A stretch of 64,000 nucleotides of DNA from Tannerella sp. (lineage in GTDB: Bacteria > Bacteroidota > Bacteroidia > Bacteroidales > Tannerellaceae), in contig JAISUX010000069.1 of the NCBI GenBank assembly GCA_031271805.1, positions 1 through 64,000 on the forward strand, in the 5' to 3' direction. The notes under the pieces were generated by a model. It had not been told where the DNA came from and did no database searches. It saw nothing but the letters and a program-made list of their open reading frames with translations. Numbering within the stretch: position 1 is the first letter of the stretch; the number at the start of each line of letters is the position of its first letter. The position numbers and the translations under genes are program-made. Of the stretch, positions 9,096-18,850 are shown piece by piece.

Positions 9096-10607
9096 ATGAC
9101 TAAAAAGGTTTTTATTTATGGTTTGGTGTTTGCGGCAGGTTTGTTGCTGGGATGGTTGATATTTTCAAGTCCTGCGGATGGCGGCGGAGCGGCTGATATT
9201 TCGGATTCCGGCGGTGAAGCGCAGGTTTGGACTTGCTCGATGCATCCGCAGATTAGGCAGGATAAGCCGGGGAAATGCCGCTTGTGCGCTATGGATTTGA
9301 TACCCTTGCATAGGGATGTCGGAGGCAGTGTTCATGCGGATGACCCGGATGCGATAATGCTTTCCGCCGAAGCTGTTGCACTTGCAAACATCATGACTAC
9401 AAAGGTTTCGCGCGGAAATGCGGTGAAGGAAATCTCGCTTTTCGGGACGGTTAAACCCGACGAGCGGCTTGTACATTCACAGGTGTCGCATGTCGGAGGG
9501 CGAATCGAGAAACTTGTGGTCAATTTTGTCGGCGAGACGGTGCGTAACGGGCAGGTTATAGCGCAGATCTATTCCCCCGAACTTCAGAACGCTCAGCAGG
9601 AACTGCTTGAAGCTGTGAGACTTAAATCGTCGCAACCGGCCTTGCTCGAAGCCGTAAGGGAAAAACTGCGGCTGTTGAAGTTTTCGGACTCTCAAATAGC
9701 TAAGGTCGAACAGGCCGGAAAAGTCGAGCCGCAAATCGACATCACGGCCAATACGAACGGCATAGTGATGACCAAGAACGTCGCCCAGGGCGATTATGTC
9801 GGGCAGGGGGACGTACTTTTCAATGTCGCCGATTTATCGTCTGTGTGGGTGCTTTTCGACGCTTACGAAGCCGACTTGCCATTCCTGAAAGTCGGAAATA
9901 AGGTGACTTATACCGTGCCGGCCTTGCCGGAACGTACCTTTTCGGGTCGAATAACTTTCATAGATCCTATTCTTGACAAGGCAAGCCGTACGGCGCGGGT
10001 ACGCGTCGAATCTTCTAACCAAGGGCTACAATTAAAGCCCGAAATGTACGTTAATGCTATAGTCGAAGCGTCGATGGGCAAAAGCACAGACGAGATAATA
10101 ATCCCCAAAACCGCTGTATTGTGGACTGGGAAGCGCTCGATAGTCTATGTCAGGCAGCCGGACATGGAAATACCTTCTTTCAAGTTGCGTGAGGTCGAAC
10201 TTGGCGCGGCTTTGGGCGATTCTTATGTCATCAAGAAAGGCCTTGACGAAAACGAGGAAGTGGTTACTAACGGGGCATTCACGATTGATGCGAGCGCACA
10301 GTTGGAGGGGAAAATGAGTATGATGTCGATGGAAAATGAAGGATTGGAAACGGAAAATTTTCGGGTCGGCGGACTGTGCGATATGTGCAAAGAACGCATT
10401 GAAACGGCTGCGAAGTCGGTGTCGGGAGTACAAACGGCGACATGGGACGGCAAAACTCAAATTTTGAAAATAAACTTCAACCCGAAAAAAACGTCTAAGG
10501 ACAAAGTATCCGAAGCCGTTGCCGCATCGGGGCACGACACGGATAAACATCGTGCCGACGACGCTGTTTATGCGGCTTTGCCGGAATGTTGTCATTACAG
10601 AAAATAG
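9096..10607 (+). CDS. RND efflux periplasmic adaptor (CusB-like) with N-terminal heavy-metal-binding motif and C-terminal HMA domain
   Basis: WTCSMHPQIRQDKPGKCRLCAMDLIPL, HlyD/CusB core, C-terminal VGGLCDMCKERIETAAKSVSGV...ECCHYRK. ATG 9096 preferred to the GTG at 9072. Confidence 0.92.
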   Translation: MTKKVFIYGLVFAAGLLLGWLIFSSPADGGGAADISDSGGEAQVWTCSMHPQIRQDKPGKCRLCAMDLIPLHRDVGGSVHADDPDAIMLSAEAVALANIMTTKVSRGNAVKEISLFGTVKPDERLVHSQVSHVGGRIEKLVVNFVGETVRNGQVIAQIYSPELQNAQQELLEAVRLKSSQPALLEAVREKLRLLKFSDSQIAKVEQAGKVEPQIDITANTNGIVMTKNVAQGDYVGQGDVLFNVADLSSVWVLFDAYEADLPFLKVGNKVTYTVPALPERTFSGRITFIDPILDKASRTARVRVESSNQGLQLKPEMYVNAIVEASMGKSTDEIIIPKTAVLWTGKRSIVYVRQPDMEIPSFKLREVELGAALGDSYVIKKGLDENEEVVTNGAFTIDASAQLEGKMSMMSMENEGLETENFRVGGLCDMCKERIETAAKSVSGVQTATWDGKTQILKINFNPKKTSKDKVSEAVAASGHDTDKHRADDAVYAALPECCHYRK

Positions 10608-10631
10608 TATAAACAATTTAAAAGTAAGAAA

Positions 10632-11030
10632 ATGAAAAAGGTAATTTTAATGTTAAGCGCGATTGCTTTGATAGCAACGACAAATTTGTATGCCCAGGAG
10701 CATACTCACAATCATGGCGCTAAAGCCACGGAGAAAAAAGAAACCGTCTCGTTTCCTAAATCGGGAGATGAAAAAGGCGAATTGACCGTTGGCGGCGCTT
10801 GCGGCATGTGCAAAACTCGCATTGAGAAGGCGGCTAAGGCAGTGAAGGGCGTTTCTGCGGCCTCTTACGACTTGAAAAGTCATAAGTTGCAGGTGAATTT
10901 CGATGCAAAACAGACGAGCCTCGCCGCTATCTCGAAGGCCGAAGCCAATGCAGGCCATGACACCAATCTTGATAAAGCCGACGATAAAGTCTATGACTCG
11001 TTGCCCGGCTGTTGCAAATATCGAAAGTGA
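10632..11030 (+). CDS. Secreted heavy-metal-associated (HMA) domain protein
   Basis: Signal peptide ending NLYAQ, His-rich EHTHNH, VGGACGMCKTRIEKAAKAVKGV...GCCKYRK. Confidence 0.88.
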   Translation: MKKVILMLSAIALIATTNLYAQEHTHNHGAKATEKKETVSFPKSGDEKGELTVGGACGMCKTRIEKAAKAVKGVSAASYDLKSHKLQVNFDAKQTSLAAISKAEANAGHDTNLDKADDKVYDSLPGCCKYRK

Positions 11031-11043
11031 GGATTTTAGGATT

Positions 11044-12714
11044 ATGACAGACATAGAAATTGCTAAGACGGTCAAAATGAGTCCTATAGCCGAAGTTGCG
11101 GCCGTACTTGGTATTGAGACCGAAGATCTGGAACTCTACGGGAAGTACAAGGCTAAGGTGCCGCTTGTTTACAAGACGAGGCAGGCGCGGTTCGATAATC
11201 CTAAACTGATACTTGTGTCGGCGATTTCGCCTACGCCGGCTGGCGAGGGGAAGACGACTGTGTCGATAGGTCTTTCGCAGGCCTTGAACAGGATCGGGCG
11301 GCAGGCAACGGTTGTGTTGCGCGAGCCTTCGCTGGGGCCGGTGTTCGGCATTAAAGGAGGCGCAACAGGAGGCGGATACTCTCAAGTGTTGCCTATGGAG
11401 GACATCAATCTGCATTTTACGGGTGATTTTGCGGCGATAGAGAAGGCGCACAATCTTCTGGCCGCCCTGATTGACAACAATATACAGAGCAAGAGCCGGT
11501 CGCTGAACCTCGACCCTCGCACGATTTCTTGGAAACGGGTAATGGACATGAACGACCGTTCGCTGCGTAATGTCGTCGTTGGGCTTGGGGGTACGACATC
11601 GGGTGTACCGCGTGAGACCGGCTTCGACATCACGGCCGCCTCGGAAGTCATGGCGATACTCTGCCTTTCGGATAACATCGAAGACCTGAAACGCCGTCTG
11701 GGGAATATATTTATCGGATATACATTCGACAAGAAACCTATTTATGCACGCGATTTGAAGGCTCATGGCGCTATGGCTGCGCTTCTCAAGGATGCTATTA
11801 AGCCTAATTTGGTGCAAACCATTGACGGAACGCCGGCCTTTGTGCATGGCGGCCCATTCGCAAACATAGCACAGGGAACGAACACCGTTATTGCTACTAA
11901 GACTTCGCTGGCATTGAGCGAATATACGGTTACGGAGGCGGGCTTCGGCTTCGACCTCGGGGCCGAGAAATTCCTTGATATAAAGTGCCGTGTGGCGGGA
12001 TTGACACCACAAGCTGTTGTGCTTGTCGCTACGGTCAGAGCGTTAAAATATCATGGCGGCAAACAGCTCAAGGAGTTGAAAGATCCTGATATAGAGGCGC
12101 TTAAAAAGGGAATTGTGAATCTTCAGAAGCATATTGAAAATATTAAGGTTTTCAATCTTGAGCCTGTAGTGGCGGTCAATAAGTTCACTTCCGATTCGCA
12201 AGAGGAACTTGATTACATTTGCTCGCGTTGTCGGGAGATGGGGGTGCCTGTTTCAATAGCCGATGTGTGGGCGCAAGGCGGAGCAGGGGCGGTCGAACTT
12301 GCGGAAATAATCGTTGAAAAGGCGACTGCGCATAGCTCGCGTTTCAAACCTCTTTACGAACTCGAAGACAGTGTTGAGCGAAAAATCGAGACAATCTCAC
12401 GTAAGATTTACGGCGCGGAGGCGGTAGATTACACCGCTAAAGCCAAGTCGGCCTTGAAGCGTATCCGTGACCTTGGGCTTGAAAACCTTGCTATTTGCAT
12501 GGCCAAGACCCAGAAATCGCTTTCCGACAACCCCGAATTGCTTGGGCGTCCGAAAGATTTTGTCATCACAGTGCGTGAGATTGAGATTGCTGCCGGTGCG
12601 GGATTCCTGATTCCTATTACGGGAGATATTATGCGGATGCCAGGACTTCCCGAAGAACCGGCGTCGGAACGGATTGATATTGATGATGATGGTAATATTC
12701 ACGGATTGTTCTGA
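11044..12714 (+). CDS. fhs: Formate--tetrahydrofolate ligase
   Basis: TPAGEGKTTVSIGLSQAL, EPSLGPVFGIKGGATGGGYSQVLPMEDINLHFTGD; true start MTDIEIAK at 11044 rather than ORF start 10903. Confidence 0.96.
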   Translation: MTDIEIAKTVKMSPIAEVAAVLGIETEDLELYGKYKAKVPLVYKTRQARFDNPKLILVSAISPTPAGEGKTTVSIGLSQALNRIGRQATVVLREPSLGPVFGIKGGATGGGYSQVLPMEDINLHFTGDFAAIEKAHNLLAALIDNNIQSKSRSLNLDPRTISWKRVMDMNDRSLRNVVVGLGGTTSGVPRETGFDITAASEVMAILCLSDNIEDLKRRLGNIFIGYTFDKKPIYARDLKAHGAMAALLKDAIKPNLVQTIDGTPAFVHGGPFANIAQGTNTVIATKTSLALSEYTVTEAGFGFDLGAEKFLDIKCRVAGLTPQAVVLVATVRALKYHGGKQLKELKDPDIEALKKGIVNLQKHIENIKVFNLEPVVAVNKFTSDSQEELDYICSRCREMGVPVSIADVWAQGGAGAVELAEIIVEKATAHSSRFKPLYELEDSVERKIETISRKIYGAEAVDYTAKAKSALKRIRDLGLENLAICMAKTQKSLSDNPELLGRPKDFVITVREIEIAAGAGFLIPITGDIMRMPGLPEEPASERIDIDDDGNIHGLF

Positions 12715-12832
12715 AAAATCTCGAAAAAAAAATTATCAAATCGACAATATTTTTATCAAAAATATGCTCAAAACGGTATGAGCTTGTAAGAAGCCGAAAC
12801 GTACTGTTCATCGGCATCTATAAACAATTAAA

Positions 12833-12850
12833 GGTTGTCTCACGACAACC
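12833..12850. repeat. Perfect 7-bp hairpin GGTTGTC-TCAC-GACAACC
   Basis: Direct reading; lies 38 nt before a 12-codon ORF (12888..12926). Confidence 0.7.
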
Positions 12851-12950
12851 CCTAATCAATTTTGTTAACCTTAAATCTAATACTATTATGAAAAAACCAC
12901 GTTGCAAAAATATATTGTTTTGTTGAATTGTGCAAATTTTTCTCCAACAA

Positions 12951-12991
12951 TTAATGTTAATTTGTCGAAGTTTAATTATAATTAACATTAA
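12951..12991. repeat. Perfect 12-bp inverted repeat TTAATGTTAATT / AATTAACATTAA, 17-nt spacer
   Basis: Arms at 12951-12962 and 12980-12991. Confidence 0.75.
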
Positions 12992-12997
12992 AACGCC

Positions 12998-13037
12998 AAA
13001 AAAATGGTTGCTCTTCCGAAGTCGGGAAAGCAACCAT
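12998..13037 (-). terminator. Rho-independent terminator for the frd/sdh operon
   Basis: Minus strand ATGGTTGCTTTCCC-gacttc-GGAAGAGCAACCAT followed by a T-run, just downstream of the frdB stop. Confidence 0.8.
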
Positions 13038-13091
13038 TACCGCAGTTTATAGTATCATTTCCGAATAAATTCGGAACCGGCACAAAATCGA

Positions 13092-13847
13092 TTAGTCCTT
13101 GAATTTCGCCGATAGAAATTCGCGGTTGAGGCGGGCTATATTTGTGACCGAAATGCTTTTTGGACATTCCTTTTCGCAGGCTTGTGTGTTAGTGCAAGCG
13201 CCGAAGCCGAGTTCATCCATTTTGGCGACCATCGCCTTGGCTCGGCGGGCGGCCTCGACTTTGCCTTGGGGCAGAAGGGCGAGTTGACTGACTTTAGCTG
13301 CTACGAAGAGCATTGCCGAGCCGTTCTTGCAGGCTGCTGCGCAGGCGCCGCAACCGATGCAGGCGGCAGCATCCATCGCGAGGTCGGCATCCTTTTTGGG
13401 GATTGCTATCGCGTTGGCGTCAGGTACGCCACCGGTGTTGACCGAAACGAAGCCTCCGGCCTGGATAATCTTGTCGTATGCTTTGCGGTCAACGGTCAAG
13501 TCACGGATGACCGGAAAACCGGCCGAGCGCCACGGCTCGATAGTTATCGTCTCGCCGTCTTTGAACTTCCGCATGTGGAGCTGGCATGTGGTTACGGCTG
13601 TGTCAGGCCCGTGCGGATGGCCGTTGATGTAGAGCGAACACATGCCGCAAATACCTTCACGGCAGTCGTGGTCGAAGAACACCGGCTCATGGCCGTCATT
13701 TATCAGTTGCTCGTTAAGCACATCAAGCATTTCGAGAAACGAACTGCCCTGAGAGATGCCTTTAAGCTGATAGGTCGCGAACGCACCTTTCTCCTTTGGC
13801 CCCTTTTGGCGCCATACTTTCAATGTTATATCTATATTCTTATCCAT
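13092..13847 (-). CDS. frdB: Succinate dehydrogenase/fumarate reductase iron-sulfur subunit
   Basis: [55 protein letters not shown]. Confidence 0.93.
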   Translation of the reverse strand: MDKNIDITLKVWRQKGPKEKGAFATYQLKGISQGSSFLEMLDVLNEQLINDGHEPVFFDHDCREGICGMCSLYINGHPHGPDTAVTTCQLHMRKFKDGETITIEPWRSAGFPVIRDLTVDRKAYDKIIQAGGFVSVNTGGVPDANAIAIPKKDADLAMDAAACIGCGACAAACKNGSAMLFVAAKVSQLALLPQGKVEAARRAKAMVAKMDELGFGACTNTQACEKECPKSISVTNIARLNREFLSAKFKD

Positions 13848-13854
13848 GACTCAA

Positions 13855-15795
13855 TTAATTTTTATAATTTCTTTGTTGACGTACAACGAACTCATAATCA
13901 AGAGGTTCTTTTAGCATGACGGGATCTTTCTCCTCGCCTTGGTACTGCCAGCACGAGACGTAAGAAAACTTATCGTCATGACGTAGCGCCTCTCCTTCTT
14001 CGGTTTGATGCTCAATGCGGAAGTGTCCGCCGCACGATTCCTCGCGGTCTAACGAGTCATGCGCCATGAGTGTTCCTATCTCAATGAAATCGGCCAATCT
14101 AAGCGCTTTCTCAAGTTCGACATTCATATCTTCGGCCTTGCCGGGGATGCGAACATTTGTCCAAAACTCTTGCTTGAGGTCTTTCAGAAGCGTAATAGCT
14201 TCCTCCAAGCCCTTTTTGTCGCGAGCCATTCCGACGTGATTCCACATGATATGACCGAGTTGTTTGTGAAGGCTGTCCACGGAGCGTTTACCGTTGATAC
14301 TCATGAGTTTATCTATCTTCTCGCGAATTTTCTTTTCTGCTTCTTCAAATTCGGGCAGGTCGGTCGAGAAACGCTTAACCTGGATTTGGTCGGCAAGGTA
14401 GTTCTGGATCGTATATGGCAAGACGAAGTATCCGTCGGCGAGACCTTGCATAAGAGCCGACGCTCCGAGGCGATTGGCACCATGGTCGGAGAAGTTGGCC
14501 TCGCCTATGGCAAACAGGCCATTTATTGAGGTCATCAGTTCATAGTCCACCCATATTCCACCCATTGTGTAGTGGAGTGCGGGAAAGATCATCATCGGCG
14601 TCTCGTAGGGGTTTTCGTCAACGATTTTTTCGTACATCTGGAAGAGGTTACCGTAGCGTTGTTCGACGACATCTTTGCCGAGGCGTCCGATAGCTTCGGC
14701 GAAGTCTAAGTAAACAGCCTGTCCGGTGCCCACTCCGAAGCCGGCGTCGCAACGTTCTTTGGCTGCGCGCGAAGCCACGTCACGAGGAACGAGGTTTCCG
14801 AAAGCCGGATAGCGGCGTTCGAGGTAGTAATCGCGGTCTTCTTCCTTAATATCAGTCGGTTTGAGCTTGCCGGCGCGGATAGCTTCGGCATCTTCCTTTT
14901 TCTTTGGAACCCAGATACGACCGTCGTTACGTAGCGACTCCGACATGAGCGTCAGTTTCGACTGGAACTCGCCGTGGACGGGGATACATGTCGGGTGAAT
15001 CTGTGCCATACAGGGATTTGCGAAGTAAGCGCCTTTCTTGTAGCACTGCCATGCCGCCGAACCATTCGACGCCATAGCGTTTGTGGAAAGGAAGAAAGTA
15101 TTCGCGTATCCGCCGGTTGCGATGACCACCGCATGTGCCGAATAGCGTTCGATTTTACCTGTCACAAGGTTACGGGCGATAATTCCTCGCGCGCGACCGT
15201 CTATTATAACTACGTCAAGCATCTCATAACGTGTGTACATAGCCACTTTCCCTTTGCCTATCTGTCGGCTTAAGGCGGAATAAGCGCCAAGAAGCAATTG
15301 TTGCCCTGTTTGTCCGCGGGCATAGAACGTTCGTGATACTTGAGCGCCGCCGAAAGAACGGTTGTCGAGCAGTCCGCCGTATTCGCGTGCAAACGGCACA
15401 CCTTGAGCCACGCACTGGTCGATAATAGAATTTGACACTTCGGCGAGGCGGTAAACATTAGCCTCACGCGCCCTGTAGTCGCCTCCCTTTATGGTGTCGT
15501 AAAAAAGGCGGTAAACCGAATCGCCGTCGTTCTGGTAATTTTTAGCGGCGTTAATACCTCCTTGCGCCGCAATCGAGTGGGCGCGGCGAGGCGAATCCTG
15601 AATACAGAAATTAAGTACGTTGAAGCCCATTTCGGCAAGCGAAGCCGCCGCCGAAGCTCCGGCAAGCCCCGTTCCGACGATGATAATGTCGAGGCGACGC
15701 TTGTTGGCGGGGTTCACAAGTTTCTGATGGTCTTTATAATTTGTCCATTTTTCGGCCAGCAGACCTTGCGGAATCTTTGAATTTATTTCAGTCAT
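13855..15795 (-). CDS. frdA: Succinate dehydrogenase/fumarate reductase flavoprotein subunit
   Basis: [59 protein letters not shown]. Confidence 0.95.
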   Translation of the reverse strand: MTEINSKIPQGLLAEKWTNYKDHQKLVNPANKRRLDIIIVGTGLAGASAAASLAEMGFNVLNFCIQDSPRRAHSIAAQGGINAAKNYQNDGDSVYRLFYDTIKGGDYRAREANVYRLAEVSNSIIDQCVAQGVPFAREYGGLLDNRSFGGAQVSRTFYARGQTGQQLLLGAYSALSRQIGKGKVAMYTRYEMLDVVIIDGRARGIIARNLVTGKIERYSAHAVVIATGGYANTFFLSTNAMASNGSAAWQCYKKGAYFANPCMAQIHPTCIPVHGEFQSKLTLMSESLRNDGRIWVPKKKEDAEAIRAGKLKPTDIKEEDRDYYLERRYPAFGNLVPRDVASRAAKERCDAGFGVGTGQAVYLDFAEAIGRLGKDVVEQRYGNLFQMYEKIVDENPYETPMMIFPALHYTMGGIWVDYELMTSINGLFAIGEANFSDHGANRLGASALMQGLADGYFVLPYTIQNYLADQIQVKRFSTDLPEFEEAEKKIREKIDKLMSINGKRSVDSLHKQLGHIMWNHVGMARDKKGLEEAITLLKDLKQEFWTNVRIPGKAEDMNVELEKALRLADFIEIGTLMAHDSLDREESCGGHFRIEHQTEEGEALRHDDKFSYVSCWQYQGEEKDPVMLKEPLDYEFVVRQQRNYKN

Positions 15796-15822
15796 GACTT
15801 TAATAATTTAAACGTTAAACCA

Positions 15823-16530
15823 TTAGTTAATACACCCGCCGCAAAGGCTCTTAAAATAGAAGAACAGCGTCACGAAGGCAAATCCCAAGAAGATGAGCGA
15901 AGCAATGACATTTCCTATCGCTTTCCATCTTCCGAGCCATACCTGATTACTCCAACCCAAGGTTTGAATAGCGCTCCAAACCCCGTGAGTCAGATGCAAC
16001 CACAGCGCTGCGTACCATATCAGATAAGCGACGACTACCCACAGATGGCTGAAGTAGTAGGCGATGAATGCCGCCCCGTCCTGTGTATGGATAGCCCCTT
16101 CGCCTAACAGAGGCGCTACTTCATGATGCCCGATAAGTTCGGCGAACATCATCTTGTACCAGAACTGGCTCAAGTGAAGCAGGAAAAAACCGCAGACAAC
16201 CAAGCCGATGATGAACATGTTCTGCGAAGCCCAACTGACGCCTGCCGGTCGCGTGTTGACGGCATAACGGTCGTTGCCGCGCGCCTTGCGGTTCGACAGC
16301 GTCAGAATCGTCGCGTAGAGGAAATGGATTGCTATTATACCGGCCAAAACAACAGTGCCGGCGACAGCATACCAATTCGACCCCAGAAGCGAGCAAATCG
16401 TGTTGTAGGCGTCGGCCGAAAAGACCGCCGTCACATTCATTGACATGTGAAACAGCAAGAATAATACCAGTACACCACCGGAAATACTCATCACTAATTT
16501 CCTTCCAATCGAAGAATTAATCAACCACAT
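15823..16530 (-). CDS. frdC: Succinate dehydrogenase/fumarate reductase cytochrome b subunit
   Basis: Five-TM protein, SIGRKLVMSISGGVLVLFLLFHMSMNV, HLTHGVWSAIQTLGW; operon context. Confidence 0.92.
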   Translation of the reverse strand: MWLINSSIGRKLVMSISGGVLVLFLLFHMSMNVTAVFSADAYNTICSLLGSNWYAVAGTVVLAGIIAIHFLYATILTLSNRKARGNDRYAVNTRPAGVSWASQNMFIIGLVVCGFFLLHLSQFWYKMMFAELIGHHEVAPLLGEGAIHTQDGAAFIAYYFSHLWVVVAYLIWYAALWLHLTHGVWSAIQTLGWSNQVWLGRWKAIGNVIASLIFLGFAFVTLFFYFKSLCGGCIN

Positions 16531-16581
16531 AGAATTATAATTTTAGTTATTTATAAATTTATTTTTTGTCATATCAAGCCA

Positions 16582-16589
16582 CAAAGATA
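16582..16589 (-). promoter_or_regulatory. -7 element TATCTTTG (minus) for frdCAB
   Basis: CAAAGATA on + strand upstream of the frdC start. Confidence 0.5.
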
Positions 16590-16687
16590 GAACAAAAATG
16601 TTAAACGGCACAAATAATTTTGGAAAAATTTATGCTTTTATATGATATTTGTTTGAAAATAAGATTAGAATACGATTTTCCGCAATC

Positions 16688-18697
16688 TCAATATTTTGAA
16701 ATCTTGGCCACGTATCCTCCTCCCGGAGCCATTGCTATCTTCAATTTCCTGTCTGCGGGGATGTCAATGGTCGTTTTTTTGTAGTCTCGGGCAACACGGT
16801 CGGCGTTAATGCCGTCCTTGAAGATTTCCCCTTTGAAGCGCCCTTCGCCCAGGAACGACAGGTCGAGAGTCAATTCGCGCGCGTCCCAATCCGTCAAAGC
16901 GCCGACATACCAAACATCGCCTTTCCGTCGGGTTATAGTTACGTATTTACTTACCTCGCCGTTCAGCGCAATGGTTTCATCCCATACAGTCGGGACGGAG
17001 GCTATGAAAGACGTACATTCCGGTTCGGCCATGTAATTCGACGGATTGTCGCAAAGCATGAGCAAGGGCGACTCGAAGATTACGTACTCGGCTAATTGTC
17101 TGCAGCGCGTCCCCTGGCTCATCGCTTCGGAATAGACAGGCCGATAATTCGACTTGCCGGCGTTCCGCATCGCTCCCTGTGTGTAGTCCATCGGGCCGGC
17201 AACCTGCCTGATGAATGGAATCGAAACATCATAAGTCACCTGGTCGTGTTCGGGTCCGTTCCATTTCATTGTTTCGAGGCCGTGCACGCCCTCGAAGTTA
17301 ATGACATTGGGGTAAGTGCGGTTGAGGCCGGTCGGTTTGTATGTCCCGTGAAAATCAATCATCAACTTGTATTTGGCGCCCATGACAGCCGCACGACGGT
17401 GGAAATCGACCATCAACTGGTCGTCCCTGTCCATGAAATCGACCTTGAATCCTTTAATGCCCATCTCGCTGTAATGACGGCAGACGCGCTCCATGTCGCG
17501 GTCGAAGGCATAATAACCTGCCCATAAAATCAGTCCGACGTTCCGGCTTGCAGCATAATCGGCGAGTTCCTTCAGATTGATTTCGGGTATAACCTGAAAC
17601 AAGTCGGCCTTCTTGTTGACAGCCCATCCTTCGTCGAGAATGACATATTCTATCCCGAATTCGGACGCAAAATCTATATAATATTTATAGGTATCGTTGT
17701 TAATTCCGGCGCGGAAATCGACATTGTAGAGGTTCCAGTCGTTCCACCAGTCCCATGCCACTTTACCTGGTTTGACCCACGAAAAGTCGCCGGTTGAAGG
17801 CGTAGCGAGCCTGTAAACCATGTCGCTGTTGGCCAGTTCCGAATCTTTGCCGGAAACGATCATCACTCTCCATGGGAATGAGGTCGCGCCTTCGCATTTC
17901 GCGATGAACGGTTCACGGCTGTCAACGAGCATCTGTAATTCGTTGTGGCCACCCTGGTGCATGTCTTTCGGATAAGGAGCGAAGACGCCTTTCAGGCCGT
18001 TGGCTTTTCCCGGATAGAGGAACATGCCGGGGTAATTCATCAAATCGGCTTCGGTTATCAGGATTTTCTTACCATGCATTCCTTCAACGAGCAATGGCGT
18101 TATTCCCAACCGTTTACGGTTCCATTCCGACAGTTTTACATTGGAATACTGCTGTTCGAATGATTGGAAATACTGCTTTTCTAACGGGAGGGTCTCCGAT
18201 GCGTTAACGTATGCGATGAAAGCCTTGTTATCTGCCGGAAAATTAAATTCGGCCTGTTCATTTTCGACCATGAAAGACTTTGTAGAAGTCGAGATAAAAC
18301 GATATGCGGCGCCATCGTCGTAAGCCCTGAAGATAATGCCGTAGTCGCCTTTGAACTTCAATGTGAGTTCATTATAGTTGTCGGCAATTTTACTTTTCTT
18401 GTAAATTACGGCGTCAATAGTCTGATTTACAGACTTATACGAAGATTTGGCGATTTTTGTGTCTATGCCGAAAGCTCGACCGTCGGTTAAGGTCATTGAG
18501 ATCGCCGATTTCGACAATAGTTCGTCTCCGTCGAGGCTAACGGAGTATTCTACGGTCTTGCCCGCCTCGATTGTCACGACGACTTTGCTGTTGGGCGATT
18601 TTAGGGTGAATTGTTTGCCGGAAGCCGCGCTCCCAACGTTTACGGACAGAACGAATACGCTCAATGTCAGGGATAATGATAGAATAAAATGTTTCAT
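16688..18697 (-). CDS. Glycoside hydrolase family 97 protein (SusB-like alpha-glycosidase)
   Basis: Signal peptide; FKVDFMDRDDQLMVDFHRRAAVMGAKYKLMIDFHGTYKPTGLNRTYPNVINFEGVHGLE, VAWDWWNDWN. Confidence 0.92.
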   Translation of the reverse strand: MKHFILSLSLTLSVFVLSVNVGSAASGKQFTLKSPNSKVVVTIEAGKTVEYSVSLDGDELLSKSAISMTLTDGRAFGIDTKIAKSSYKSVNQTIDAVIYKKSKIADNYNELTLKFKGDYGIIFRAYDDGAAYRFISTSTKSFMVENEQAEFNFPADNKAFIAYVNASETLPLEKQYFQSFEQQYSNVKLSEWNRKRLGITPLLVEGMHGKKILITEADLMNYPGMFLYPGKANGLKGVFAPYPKDMHQGGHNELQMLVDSREPFIAKCEGATSFPWRVMIVSGKDSELANSDMVYRLATPSTGDFSWVKPGKVAWDWWNDWNLYNVDFRAGINNDTYKYYIDFASEFGIEYVILDEGWAVNKKADLFQVIPEINLKELADYAASRNVGLILWAGYYAFDRDMERVCRHYSEMGIKGFKVDFMDRDDQLMVDFHRRAAVMGAKYKLMIDFHGTYKPTGLNRTYPNVINFEGVHGLETMKWNGPEHDQVTYDVSIPFIRQVAGPMDYTQGAMRNAGKSNYRPVYSEAMSQGTRCRQLAEYVIFESPLLMLCDNPSNYMAEPECTSFIASVPTVWDETIALNGEVSKYVTITRRKGDVWYVGALTDWDARELTLDLSFLGEGRFKGEIFKDGINADRVARDYKKTTIDIPADRKLKIAMAPGGGYVAKISKY

Positions 18698-18811
18698 ACA
18701 AATTAAGATTATAAAAATTGTTACTATTTATGGTTATAATTTTAAGCCTGTCTTATATCCTGCAAAAATACAAAAAATATGGTTATTTAGGCGAAATTGC
18801 AAATAATTTTG

Positions 18812-18819
18812 TAAATTTG
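18812..18819 (+). promoter_or_regulatory. -7 element TAAATTTG
   Basis: TAnnTTTG match 31 nt upstream of ATG 18851. Confidence 0.5.
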
Positions 18820-18850
18820 CGCGTAAATTAAAAGGAATTATTTGCCGGTA

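Noticed and set aside
10903-11043. N-terminal extension of the fhs ORF
   Set aside because: Overlaps the end of the HMA gene out of frame; conserved Fhs sequence begins at MTDIEIAK (11044)
10927-12012. 361-aa minus-strand ORF opposite fhs
   Set aside because: Arg/His-rich shadow ORF fully antisense to a clear fhs gene; no family resemblance
13182-13919. 245-aa plus-strand ORF opposite frdB
   Set aside because: Antisense to conserved Fe-S subunit; composition typical of a shadow ORF
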